This document shows positions 22,947 through 35,571 of a stretch of 64,000 nucleotides of DNA, in pieces. The stretch covers positions 5,828,001 to 5,892,000 of the forward strand of contig CP075493.1 in NCBI GenBank assembly GCA_021613535.1. The letters run 5' to 3'. A program made the position numbers and the translations under genes. The notes below the pieces were generated by a model. The model worked only from the letters and a program-made list of their open reading frames with translations. It had not been told where the DNA came from and ran no database searches. Origin of the DNA: Adineta vaga. Taxonomy: Eukaryota; Rotifera. Position 1 is the stretch's first letter. Each line of letters starts with the position of its first letter.

Positions 22947-23456
22947 ATGGCATCAAAACATATACGTTTACTGAAAGATCTCGCACATATTGATGAAACA
23001 TTTCAATCCAATCGATTATTTTTTATTAAGAAAAAAATCGATGCATCAACTTGTGATGCAATTCATGAAACAGATTTAACGCATCCAATATTTATCTATA
23101 CACCACAACAATCGCCTTATATCGGTGGAGAATTTGAATTAGAAATAAGTCTACCACTTGATTATCCATCGACGACACCACGTGTGAAATTTCGTACACC
23201 AATTTATAGTCCAATTGTTGATGAATCAGGTGTAATATCATGTTTACCTATACTTCAACGATGGCAATCATATCCAATTAGTTCCATTCAATTACGAGAT
23301 ATACTTGTAGAAATTGATTATTATATAACACATTTAGAAGATGTTGATGAACCTCATCGACCAGCTCTACTTATCGAATGGAATGATGATCCGACAAAAT
23401 TTACGAAAACAGCTGAACAACAAACGAAAGAATTAGCTAAACCACAAAAACGATAA
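22947..23456 (+). CDS. Divergent E2-like protein without catalytic Cys, array member 7
   Basis: Single exon, 169 residues. The UBC fold is recognisable from GGEFELEISL, YPSTTPRVKF and TPIYSPIVDESG, but HPN is replaced by SPI and the residue at the usual catalytic spacing is Ser98, with a Cys one residue later (VISCLPIL). The C-terminal region is extended and charged (EWNDDPTKF, ending KPQKR). It has neither of the introns of its neighbours, so it may be a retrocopy or an older, independent relative. Likely a UEV-like non-catalytic protein; a shifted Cys99 active site is possible but would be unusual. The ATG directly follows an AG acceptor-like sequence. VPS16 starts 100 nt downstream on the same strand. 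Confidence 0.8.
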   Translation: MASKHIRLLKDLAHIDETFQSNRLFFIKKKIDASTCDAIHETDLTHPIFIYTPQQSPYIGGEFELEISLPLDYPSTTPRVKFRTPIYSPIVDESGVISCLPILQRWQSYPISSIQLRDILVEIDYYITHLEDVDEPHRPALLIEWNDDPTKFTKTAEQQTKELAKPQKR

Positions 23457-23555
23457 GAAAAAGATCCGATTGTTCGATTCATAATCATTGATGTTTCTAG
23501 TCCATATTTATCGTAATTTGTTTGATGTTGTTTTGTATGTATTGTATATTTCTAG

Positions 23556-26500
23556 ATGAGTGAACTTGATATGAACGAACAAATGACATATGCCACGGCG
23601 ACATGGCGTGTGTTTGATGAAATTACGTACAAGTATGTTTTCATTCGAATGTTAGAATTTCAGTTTATTGAAGAATACTTACATCTAGCTAGATATCTAT
23701 GAAGATGAGGAATTCTCGATACTGTTTGTTTTTCTTTTAGGAAAATGGAAACAAGTAACATCACTGATTATTCAGCTCAATTTCGAGATACTCGTAGTTC
23801 AACGGGAGATACAATCAAACCATTTGTTGCTATGGCTCCGTGCGGAGGACCAATTGGTAAGGACTAAAATGATATTCAAATATATGTGATATAATATTTC
23901 TGTTCATATAGCATTTGTTTATAAAAGACCATCACTAAATACAAATGATGTTAAATATACAATAATAATACAAAATTTACCAAAACCTGGAACTAAACTT
24001 AAAGAAGTAATCAATGTTTGAAGTATTTAAAGAAATTCCTTTATTTTTCAATGCCTGTTTAGTTTGATCGTGGAGTTATTATACTTGTCGATTGGACAAT
24101 TAACGAAGATTTATTATTAGTAACTGAAGATGGTAAATATCATATTATTAATATCTTTCATTATAATACAAATAATGATGTATCCAAACAACTCGGCGAA
24201 GTGAGTTATCTCGTAGAATTATTTCATTCGAATATCTTTCGTTTGAATCTTCTAGTCCGTATCAACCATCAGCAGTGCATGTACATTTAAAACAACTCAA
24301 GGTACCGGTTTAGTTGTTTTCACTAAAAATCAAGAAAGTTTCACTACTGTGAAAAACGTCTACAGTCCAATCATTCAAACCATATCACTTGGTAAGATGA
24401 AATAATTATTCGACTCATTCGATTCTATTCAAACACATTTAGGTGCCGATCTTCGTTCACCAATTTCAGCGTGGTGTGTTATTGATCATGCTGACCTTAC
24501 TATTGCCTATGCATATGATAATGTTATAACAACATGTGGTGCAACGTCAAGACGAGATCAAGTAGAATGAGAATTTTCTATTCTTTTCGAAAACGAAATA
24601 GATTCAATTTTTTTTCTTGCTTATAGCAAACCATTCCGGGAATTACAGATACAATTATTAAATTAGTATCAAGTAGTAATTATAAAAGTATAGCTGTATT
24701 ACGAGATAATGGTGAAGTATTCATTGGTTTAAAAGAAAATATTGGATATCCACAATCATTTGTATTAAAATATGCTAATAGTACTGATAAAGTCAAAATT
24801 ACAGATATTGCTTGGTATGATATCTATATATTTGGAATGCTTTTTTTTGGATAGAAAAAGCTTTCATTAAGGTCTGCATCTGATACAGTCATTGGGATTC
24901 GATCAAGTTCAAAAACTTGGTTTGATCTATTGATTATCAATGGAAAACATTCACAACCGATGAGGTTTGCATTTTTTTGTTGCTGTAGTTCAATCAATAC
25001 TAAATATCTGTTTTTTAGTGAGAAAAGTCGACAAGCAATTACTGATGATACGTGAGTACTGAATATTTATCTATCCTATTCATTAAAGATCATGTTTAGT
25101 CTTTGTTATACATCTCCTGTTTGGTTATCAACTGAAATCGATGGTATTCGAATTATTTCCGGTCGAACACTTGATTTCTTTCAACGTTTACCAAATGAAC
25201 TTTATAGTGTCTTTCATTTAATGTCCGATAGTCCTGGTGCTAAACTTTATTCTGCTTATATGAATTATAAAGTAATCAATTCTATCAAAAGATTCTTTGT
25301 CAATATTATTAAAACATTTCTTTAGTATCAAAATCAAATGGCTGAAATGTTATTGAGTCAATTGAAATCATCTCGAACGACAAATTCACTTGAAGAAGCT
25401 GTTAAACAATGCATATCAGCAGCATCCAATGAACATGATCCATCAATTCAAAAGATTCTTCTTAAAGTAAAACAGTGAATAAAAACCATGACAATTTTGA
25501 AATTTCATTTTCTCCAATAGGCTGCGCTTTTCGGCCGTTCATTTCTCTGTGTTAATTTAAATAATCCCAAAACATCTGTGCGTCCCACAGTATCCGTTAT
25601 CAATGATTTATGTACAAATACAATTCGTAATTTACATCTAGTCAATAATTTACAACATATTAACATTTCAATTCCAATAACATATAGACAGTTTGTTATT
25701 CAAGATTTGTTTTCTATCTTTTATAGAATTTATTTGTTTCAGATTTGAATTACTTGGTACACGTATTCTAATAGATCGTTTACTTCGTCGTAATTTACAT
25801 GATTTTGCTACACGTGTAACGAAATTATTACGTATGCCACCAGAAGAAGGTGAAAATCGAATTCTAGTACAATGGGCTGTACAAGAAGTTTGTAATTGAA
25901 AGATTTATTCAATAGATTTCTAATCAATCATATTTAGCTTAATAATCCTGCAAATACAAATGAAGAAATAATTGCTGAAACGATCAAAAAACGTCTTGCT
26001 GATGTGCCTGGTATCCCATTTATCGATATTGTCAAAGCTGCAAATCAAGCAAAGAAATATATTGTTGCCGAACGAGTATGTAAAAGATATTTGAAAAGAA
26101 ATTCTTTACAATCGAATGTTTTTCAATTTAGTTATTAGATGTAAAAGTTAGTCTTAGTGATCAAATTGATATGTTATTAATGTTAAATAAAAGACAAGAA
26201 GCTTTACAAAAAGCACTTGCTTGTGGTGATACTGATTTAGGTAAGAAATCGATTTTCTTTCTGAAAGATTTATTTTTCTATTTCTCTAGCTCTTTTTGTC
26301 TTGATGAGAATAAAATCGAGTGGTGATGTTAATCTCACTGATTTTAATTTACAATTAGCTAAATTAAAAACATTACCATTGAATTTATTATTACAAGTAA
26401 GAAAAATCGTAAAATAGATAATAATGTCAATTGATTTGTTAGTGTTTGGAAGAACGTGATCGAAATAATTTACATAATGAATTGAGAAAACAAACTTCAA

Positions 26501-27471
26501 GCGAACGAGAACGTGTTGCTTATTCGCATATTGTTCAACGATTTACCACAGCACTTGTATGTCATCGAGAATTTTATCTTTGTTTTTTTTTTTACAAAAT
26601 AGAACCTCTGTTTGATGTCTCATAGACAACATCGGATCAAAAAAGTGAATTAATAAGTGCAGCGAAATTATTTCATGAAGTAAAAAATGATTCAGTTGCT
26701 CAGGTATATAATATTAATTGTTCAAAGAATCCTATTATTTGTTTGTATCTAGTTAACTGAAGAGGAAGCTCGTCTAATAAGCAAACAAGATGAACTTGAA
26801 AAGAAATTATTTACTGTTCAATTAAAAGGTCTATCATTAGTTGATACGTTAGAAACATTGATCATTCAATATGAAAAAGATGCGGATATTCTTCGAAAAG
26901 AATTCAATATGAATGATAAACGATATTGGTGGATTAAAATTCAAGCATATGCAAAGAAAAATGCTTGGGTACAATTATTAGAATTTGGAAAAAAACAAAC
27001 ATCACCGATTGGTTATGAAGTAAGAACTTGAGTTTCAGAAGAGAATAGTTGTTTGATTTGTTTGGTCTTTTTTAGCCATTTATTGACGTATGTATTCGAT
27101 ATAAAAGATTTGATGAAGCTCGTCGTTTTCTTGATCGATCGATTTACTCATTAAAATTGGATGAAAAACGTCTTCCATTTATGTATGCAAAAATTCAGTA
27201 AGTATACATATATATATATATATCTTCATTGATCGTTAGTGTTTTCTTTCATTAATTATTAATCATTTTAAGAATGTTTGATGAAGCAATTGATTCTGCA
27301 ATAAAATTAAAATCACTTGATGCTTTGAATTTTATTGAATCGACAATTCAACCTAATGATCCGAATGTTCCACGAATTCAACAAGCAATTGAAAAATTAC
27401 AAGATTATGGTGATAATCCATTAAAACAAGTCTTTGGGTTTCTATATCGTGGTAATCGAGCAGATGAATAG
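23556..27471 (+). CDS. VPS16: VPS16, core subunit of HOPS/CORVET tethering complexes
   Basis: Twenty-one exons with introns of about 45-110 nt, all phases consistent, giving 918 residues (human VPS16 is about 840). The N-terminal half is a beta-propeller region (TATATWRVFD, DWTINEDLLLVTEDGKYHI). The C-terminal half is the alpha-solenoid typical of VPS16, with LLGTRILIDRLLRRNLHDFA, WAVQEV, IPFIDIVKAANQAKKY, RYWWIKIQAYAKK and SPIGYEPFIDVC. VPS16 scaffolds class C Vps complexes that tether endosomes and lysosomes before fusion. Last coding exons: 26753-27019, 27076-27197, 27273-27471. The ATG sits directly after TTTCTAG, 100 nt behind the member 7 stop, so co-transcription with trans-splicing is possible. 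Confidence 0.93.
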
Positions 27472-29282
27472 CAAAATTGAATTAATTCTGATTGTAACAA
27501 TGATTTCAACGGTTTCTTTTCTTCAACTGTGTAATTCTTTTATTTATATATTGATTATTTAATTTCAAAAATAAAAAAAGCATGATAACGATATTTTCGT
27601 TCAGAAATCAGCAACTGTGTGAGTTATGAATTTCAAATCCTTAGAAGTTCATGAAACCATATCAACAGATTATTTTTCGCTTGCGAGAAAAACTGAGATT
27701 ATTACAAAGAGTTTTGTTCAATGTAAAAAATAATATTTAAATTCTAATATAAAAATGAAACAGAATTTTAAAGAATGACGTTAAGTTGTCATTGATGTAA
27801 TAGTCTTAATTAAAAAGAAAGACAGTCATTCGATTTCAAACACATCCCAACGACGACTAAACCAAACCATCTGTCATTCACTTATGAAAAATATCAATAG
27901 CAGATGAACTGATGGTGATAATGACAATGCTGACTAAGTTCTATTGAATTTCTTGAACTATAAAAAAAGGAAAATTCTATCAAATGATAAGCCATTATTC
28001 TAGACTAATAAATGACAGATTCCATTTGAGTTGTTACTGAATAATTTCCAAGACACATCCTGTAGAAAAGGAAAAGTGGTAATTTTTCAAAAGACAAACT
28101 CTTCTAATGAGAATATCACTCATGCATAGACCTCCACCGGTGAGACATACTTGAAATGAATTAGCTTATTATGGCATTTTTTTTCCTATATCAACAGTGG
28201 ATTAACAGAAAAGATATATCATGTCATGAAAAAAAAATTGTTTTCTTTTTTCCATAAGATAAATGGCGTAGTTTAGTATTGCATGTAAAACATTCATTTG
28301 ATGATTAATATTTTTAAAAAAAGAGAGAGAGAATATATCAGACGAGAAGAGAAACGATATTCAAAGTAAAAATAACTGTAAAGCTTCATCATTTAACACT
28401 GATTAATAGATACTTCTACTTCATTTTCTTTCTCTGTTTCAGTTTCTTCTATCGGATGTCAATTACATCAAGTTTCATGCATTTTATATTTCATCTCGTT
28501 TGTCTTTTCAATTTCTTTCTTTTCTCTCAACGATATTTTATTATATATTGATCGGCATCATTATCGAGAATAATAGTGCACACAATATGCCTATATAATA
28601 GCATTTAGTAGATGCAATGTCTAGAGTTTGAGAAGGTATGCGTGCATTTCTATTTCAAAATCCGTTTTCTAATGTTGTTGACAGTTTAGTGGTTTTTTTA
28701 GTTCTTTTTTCTTCTCCTAGTATAATCAACTCAATGAGGAAGAAAAGAAAAAGAAAAGATCTTTCTTTTTTCTTCTTCTTCTTCGTTGAATTAAAGGAGA
28801 AAAAGTGTTCATCAAAGGAAAGAAAAGGCGAGCCGTTTCATATGAAAAGGAAATTTGTGGCCCAAGGTGCGTATTAGTCGTGCAAATCAAGTCTACTATA
28901 AAGAATCTATCACATCGCGACAATGTCTGGTAACTATCCTATTCTTTCTAATCATATTTTCCTATGTAATTTTCATAATTAAACAAACAACAACATACTG
29001 CCGATATTGATGTGTTCTTAGACGATGAAAATGAAAGTGATCATTATTTTATATTTTACAGCTAATCGATTTACTTGAATAAGAAGAAAAATCTTGTGTA
29101 TTGAACTGGAATGTATCTAATAGGTCTTACCGAATGACTATTAGTGTCTTATGTTTTTTAGTTTATAGAAAAGGAAAAGAAAGAAAATTTTCACCATTAA
29201 AGCATTATTAAGGTCGTTATTTTTTGTTAGAATTTCATCGTTCATATTCCAATACAGAGCATTCTTTCTAGATTTGATAAAT
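27472..29282. other. Intergenic stretch
   Basis: 1.8 kb without supportable coding sequence. It contains the VPS16 3' UTR and the upstream region of the IF/EF-hand gene. A pyrimidine-rich TTCTTTCTAG ends at 29272, ten nt before the next ATG. Confidence 0.5.
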
Positions 29283-32200
29283 ATGCTCGAAGGTCAACTG
29301 TTGAATGATGTACTTTCTCGAGTTGAACAATCACGTTTTTCATATAATTCTCAAACGGAAGAATTTCGTTCTTTAAATACAAATTTTCAAACCTATTTGA
29401 TCGATATTAAACAAATTGATGATGACAATAATCGATTACAGCAAAGTATTGAAGATATTCGAACAAATTATATTCAAACATTAGAAAATCATCTCAAACG
29501 TTTACCGGAAGATTTTCGACAAGAAAGTCATGTATTAACTGAAGCTCATTTCGAACGATATAAATCGAAAAGTCGTGCAAAACGTTTTCTTAATGAACGT
29601 GAAGAAATTAAGAAACGAATTAACTTCTTGATGAATAATGAAAAAGAACAAAGTAAACGTTTAAATTATTTACAGAGACAAGATCGAATCATACAAAATG
29701 AATTGAAAAGTATCAGTGAACAATTTCAAAGTGTTCATAATCATTTGGAAAGAGAAAAACAAATTCATCAACAAACAATGAATAAAGTTGATCAATTACA
29801 TCTGAAATTGGAACAAGTTTGTGTTGAACGATCAAAAACTGAAGTAAGAGAAAAAAAAATTGATTTTGTAAGAGAATTATGATTGATATATATATATATA
29901 TGGATTTTTAGTTCGAAGTTCAAAATCTTCGCGAAGAAGTAAAATTGATGCAAACGGCAAAAGAATTTCTTGATGATGAATATGAAACGATACTTGCCGT
30001 ACAAACAGAAGCAAATGATTATTTTCTAACATGTTTAAATGAATCAATCCTACGTATATATGATGATTTTGATCAGCTAAATAAACGACAAATGGAACAA
30101 GTTGAAATTGAATATGAAAAAATGATTAAAATTCTTGAAGAAAATTCTTTAGCAAATGAAATGATCAATGAAACAGAAATGAATCGACAACGTACATCTC
30201 AAGTTGAATTTCGTAAACTTCAAGAAGAATATCAATTAATGACTGAAGAATTAACCACACTCAATGGACATAATCATATTTTATCAGAACGTATTGTTGA
30301 TATGGTAAGTCTGAGAAATTCTCTTTTTTCAATACAACATCGTAACTATAAATATTCATTGATATAGGAAAGTGATTTGTATGCAATACGTAATACACAT
30401 CTACGAGAATCGATAAATAAAGAAAATGAATTACAACAAAGTAAAATGGAATTAGATTCGTTAAACGAACAATTAAATCAGTTAACAGAATATGATCGAA
30501 ATTTAAAATTTGAATTGACACTCTATCGAGGAGTTTTAGAAAGTGAATATCGACGAAAACAGCAGCAGCAGCAACCTGTTCGACCAACTGTATTACGAAC
30601 AATGGCTATAAGAAATAATAAAACTTATCCAGTAAATATATAAGTTTCTAAAACAAAAGAATTTGTTCATCTTTTTGTTTTCAAAGATTTTAACAAACCA
30701 CCAACAAATTGAATTAAATGGAGAAAAAAACGATGTTCAATCTTCTGAACCTACGTTATCAACAAATGATATGAAAGAGAGTCCTATAGCAGTTTCAAAA
30801 AACTTGTCACAAGAATGGAAGAAATCATTCGATGAAAATCAACAAAGTAAAACGCCGACAACTCCTCGACAATCTCCTTCGGAAATACCAATAGCAGTAA
30901 CTAATGAGACAGCGTTACCAGATCAGTCAGAATCTAACAACGATGGTCGAACTCTACTCGAAACGATAACGTATCTGACTTCGACTTTATTCGGAAACGA
31001 AGAAGATCCGAACAATGCCAATGAACCACCTAAGATATCTTCCGAAGACGAGAAATCCACTACAAACGTTCCGATTGACGAAGAATTATCACTTCTTACT
31101 ACATCGACGACCTCAATGCAACCTTCGAAAGATGAACAAATATCAGAAGAACATGAAAAAGCAGCATCTATTTCTCCTGAAACAGAAAGAAGCCCTTCAG
31201 AATATCATTCGTCGTTCCTTACAACACAAGATGAAATTCAAGAATCATCAGATAACGAACTAACCTCACCAATTCATAAACAACTTAATGATGAACAGAT
31301 TGAAATGGAAGACACTTCACCATCACTTTCAGCATCATTACAGGAACAGACAGAACCACTTGAGGATTATCAGCCATCTTACATCGATCCAACAATAAAG
31401 GAAGAAAAGTCTCCAACATTGTCTACCGATATATCATCTCATGATCAACCGGAAGAAAATCAAGATTCTACGGAAGCTTCAAAATTAGTTGTAACATCAT
31501 TCGCACATGAGCAAACATCTAACGGCCAAGCATCTACAACGGATTTATCGTCTCCAATACAATCAGATCAACAATCACCTATTGAAATTGCTACATTAGA
31601 TGATCATTCATGTTTATACAATCAACAGGCACAACAGGATGCATCGTCATCAGAATCAACCTCATTCTCATCGACTGTTCAACAAAATTCTTTGGCACCT
31701 TCTCAAGAGCAATCATCATCAGAACATCAACAACTCTCTTCACTTGATGATAACGTTCAAGCACAAACTTCATTCATATCGACTGATGAACAACAAATAT
31801 CAAATTGCATAGGTAAATTCATCTGTATACAAACTCTTGTCATTTGTACCTTAGAGCCTAGAAGATTGATACAACTTACCAATCACGTTATATCTTTTAA
31901 GGAGACATCCCTGATGCAAACTATGTCACTGAATCATCGGATGGATATGATAATGATTTTGAACCCGAAGAGAAAACGAAATCATCATCGTATGAAACAG
32001 ACAACACCGAACAAGATATATCTCATCCATCACTTCAGACTATCGATGAACAAGACACGAGTCAATCTGATAAAGAAGAAACATCTTCTTTAGACGAAAC
32101 ACATCTACAAAATGATGAACCTATTTTAGAAGAACAAATTACTTGTTCTAGTAGCAATCAAATCGAGGAAGATAGTGGCATTGGCTTTATTTCTTCCTCA

Positions 32201-34075
32201 GGTTATTATGGAACTTTAAATGATTGCACTCATTCATTGAATCAAGAGCTGAAAAGACCTGAGTCAAGTCAAGCATCCTTTACTGACGTAGGTGATGATA
32301 ACACTGGTTCGATGGGAGGTTCGTACATTGAAAAATCGTCTCTTTCTATCATATCAATTTATATTTATTCTAGAAGTTGATCGATCAACTTCTCCAAAAC
32401 TCGAAGACAAAGATTCCAATGAAACGAATGAATTAACTTTAGAAGTTGTTATGGAAGGTTTGTCATGGAGACATGATTCTTAAAAGATAGATTGATAGTA
32501 GAGAATCAAATTCGAAACTCTCTTTTTGTATATAATTAGATCTTCGATATGTCTATCGTGATTTGGCCAATGAAGATGATTTAGTCGAGATCAATGATCA
32601 TTTTCCAAATCAGTTAACCGATCGTTTAGAATTCGGTGATAATCTCATCCGAATACTCTTTGATAATTTTCTAACGAAATATATTGTCCAACCTGCTGCT
32701 TTAGACAGTAAATAATTCTTTTCTTTTTGAAGAATAAAAGTTTGTTTTATACAAATTTAGTTCGTTCAAAAACACTCGATTGGATCGAATTTCGTGATAT
32801 ACTTTTTCCAATTCTAACCGGTCGATACATGGAGCGACATATTCGAAAATTATTTGATTTATTCGATACAAGTAAAGATGGTTATTTATCATTCGAAGAA
32901 ATCATTGGTATTGATCTTTTCAAATAATTCGTTTTCTTTTCTCTAAAACAAGAGATTTTCTTTAGATCTATTTGAACTTCTTCAAGTTAATAATTCCACG
33001 GAATTAGCACGTTTTATGATGAATGAATTCGATAAGAATCAAGATGATAAATTAAGTATTGATGGTAAGATTATGAAGTTAAACGTTTAGAAATAGATGT
33101 AATTATCTTTGAATTGTTTAGAATTTGTTGCTATCGTAAAGAAAACCGATGATATTAATAATAATATTCTTCCAGAAAAACTTGAAATTAAATCTTGGTT
33201 TATGCAACATCCACTTAATGATGAAAATCATGCAATACAAACGATTTCATTCGAAGTACCTGTTATCAATTATCCATCAAAATCGAACATGAACAGTGCA
33301 GAAATGATTAACAATCAAATCACTTGTTAGACATAAAATTTTTCGTTATATTGATTGAATGAAAATTTTTCTTTTAGTATTAGCTCGAATCTTCAAAAGA
33401 GTCGGTGCTGATGTGGAAAATAAACAATTAGATAGTAACAAATCAACATTAGCTATGAAATTAACCAATGAATTTATTACTAATAATATTAACATATCGA
33501 ATGAAGATCTTTATTCATTTATTGAATTGTATTTAAACAAAAAGCAAAATTCAGGTATTAATTTTTTTCTTTCGATAAGATTTCATTTGATGACGATTTT
33601 AATCTATCGATATTTAGATTGTTTTATTAAATGGGAAGAATTTCGAGATATATTTCGTCCATTTGTTAATGATGGAATGGTTATGAAAGAAGATTTATCT
33701 CGTTGGTTTGATATATTGAAAATTAATCCTCATGAAACAATTGAAAAAGAACAGTAAATATGAGTAAAGAAATCTCGAATATTATCATTTTTCATTCTGA
33801 TAGGGTTCTTCATTTACTTCGTTTGTTACAATTGTCTAATCCAGAGAATATTCTCAATAAAATGAATGAAACTGCGGGAATAGATGCAAATCCTAATGAT
33901 TCATCTACATTGGAAGGTAAGATAATCTGTAAAGTTTTACTAAATTACTAATTTTCTTTATTTAGAATTACTCTTTGCTTTTGATAATACTGATGAAACA
34001 ACAGCTCGTCTTTATTTGAACAATGAACAAATTCAAAATTATGATCAACAATGGCTTACAAAAACTATCTTCTAG
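29283..34075 (+). CDS. Diverged intermediate-filament rod fused to a disordered segment and EF-hands
   Basis: Fourteen exons (29283-29843, 29912-30304, 30368-30631, 30687-31812, 31902-32318, 32374-32457, 32540-32707, 32761-32907, 32966-33064, 33122-33325, 33378-33554, 33618-33753, 33804-33916, 33966-34075) total 3999 nt, 1332 residues, all phases consistent. Residues 1-406 are coiled coil. They open with LNTNFQTYLIDIKQIDDDN and close with YRGVLESEYR, aligning with the rod start and end motifs of the IF gene at 6616-9688. About residues 410-940 are Ser/Thr/Gln/Glu-rich and look disordered. After that come two canonical EF-hand loops (DTSKDGYLSFEE near 1040, DKNQDDKLSIDE near 1075) and further EF-like helices with degenerate loops. 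Probable calcium-responsive cytoskeletal protein, by inference. The TTG at 29274 extends the frame; ATG 29283 is chosen. Confidence 0.85.
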
Positions 34076-35342
34076 ATCTATATATCTTAATCTCTCTTTT
34101 ACTTCATATTATTTTCATCCAGTGACATTAGTATCTTTTATCACACTCAAAACAATGCTGTCAAATAGAAAAATAACATAGTGTAGTTTAGCACATACAA
34201 TCGAATTTTTATTTCAATAATATTTTGAATAAAATCGCACATGTACATCGTTACTCAATTCATTTCAATTGTTCTCTTCTGCACAACATTGCCAAGGTAA
34301 ATTCTTGAGTCACAGTTGTATTTTCAAAGAATCACATACTTCATGCACCTTGATTTCATGCAGCAATAGGATTACCATCAGTAGTATTATAGACAAGACT
34401 AATTGTACTAGATGACTAATTAAGAAAATAAAAAAATTAACTAAAGAAATAAAACAGATTTCATATACTTACTGTCATTATACTATTCTCATACAAAACA
34501 CCTGCACACACTAGAATTCGTCAAAATTTTATAAACCACAATCGTATATATATATATATATTGTCTTACTATCAATAACAAATGGATCAAACATAGTATT
34601 AGATTACACGTAACTGCTTTGTTGTTGAATTGAGATTTGATTTCATAGACCATAACTGTCGCGATTATATATATTTATATAAACACTCAATAAATGGATA
34701 TGTGATTTTTGTAAAAAGTAAATAACAAGCAATTTGATTGTTATTTTTCTATAATGACGCGACAGACAGTTTACCTACGATTTATTGTTGATGTGTCAGC
34801 TATTTGTATGACTTTTAAAAATATTGCTTCTAGACATCAGACACTCGACACATGCCGATCATTTGTTATTCTTTTTTCTTTCTTATAAGATTATAAACAT
34901 ACATTGAATACATATGATTTCTAAGAAATCATGTCAGATGACGTTTTACTATACCTAGATTATAGAATTAAAAAGAATACAATGAATATTGCGCAATGCA
35001 GTATATAATTTTCTGATAAAACTTTTTTCGTCTGGTTTATTCATATCGAGATTTTATAACATGATCAAATTAGTCATCAGCAAAATATAGAGAGAGAGAG
35101 AGATAATAAAAAATGTCAGTTAAGATGGTAAAAACCGTTTCTTCTAACTGATGAATTTTGATAATCAATTCCAATGCAAGATTTGTTTTTCTTGATTAAA
35201 AAATACATTTATTAATTCAGTTGTTTAAATTTAAACAAAACTTCAATTAATAGAATTTGAAATACAATTGTAAAATAATATCTGATCCATGTATCCAGTT
35301 CCATTTCATTCCGAGTAGAATAATTGAGATTCATAAGATTTA
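34076..35342. other. Intergenic stretch
   Basis: 1.3 kb, AT-rich. A short (TA)n lies near 34545-34560 and a (GA)n near 35092-35102. I see no gene. Confidence 0.5.
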
Positions 35343-35571
35343 TCAAGATACAGTTGTGTTATGTTGAATTCTAAATAATCGAAGATGTTCCCTTCGTTTT
35401 TGTACTTCTTGATAAGGTTGAGAAGTAATAAGTTTAGTTTGATCAGCACTTTGAATTGTGCTTTCGACGTAGGCAAGAGCCACTGCGCCTAAAAAAAATA
35501 TAAGACATTAAACTAAAAGATACTATTAGTCATTTACCATCAACAGTGGAACTACAAAATGGTGCGCTCAT
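35343..35571 (-). CDS. Small two-exon protein of unknown function
   Basis: On the minus strand, ATG at 35571, exon 35538-35571, a 49-nt GT..AG intron, then exon 35343-35488 ending TGA. The exons sum to 180 nt and the phase fits. The 59-residue product begins MSAPFCSSTVDGAVALAYVE and has a basic C-terminal half (VQKRREHLRLFRIQHN). No signal peptide or membrane segment is seen. I do not recognise the family. Support is the clean splice structure and the non-repetitive protein; short length keeps confidence modest. Confidence 0.45.

Noticed and set aside
31591-31812. Open frames on both strands inside the Ser/Thr-rich exon
   Set aside because: Shadows of the long exon 4 of the IF/EF-hand gene.
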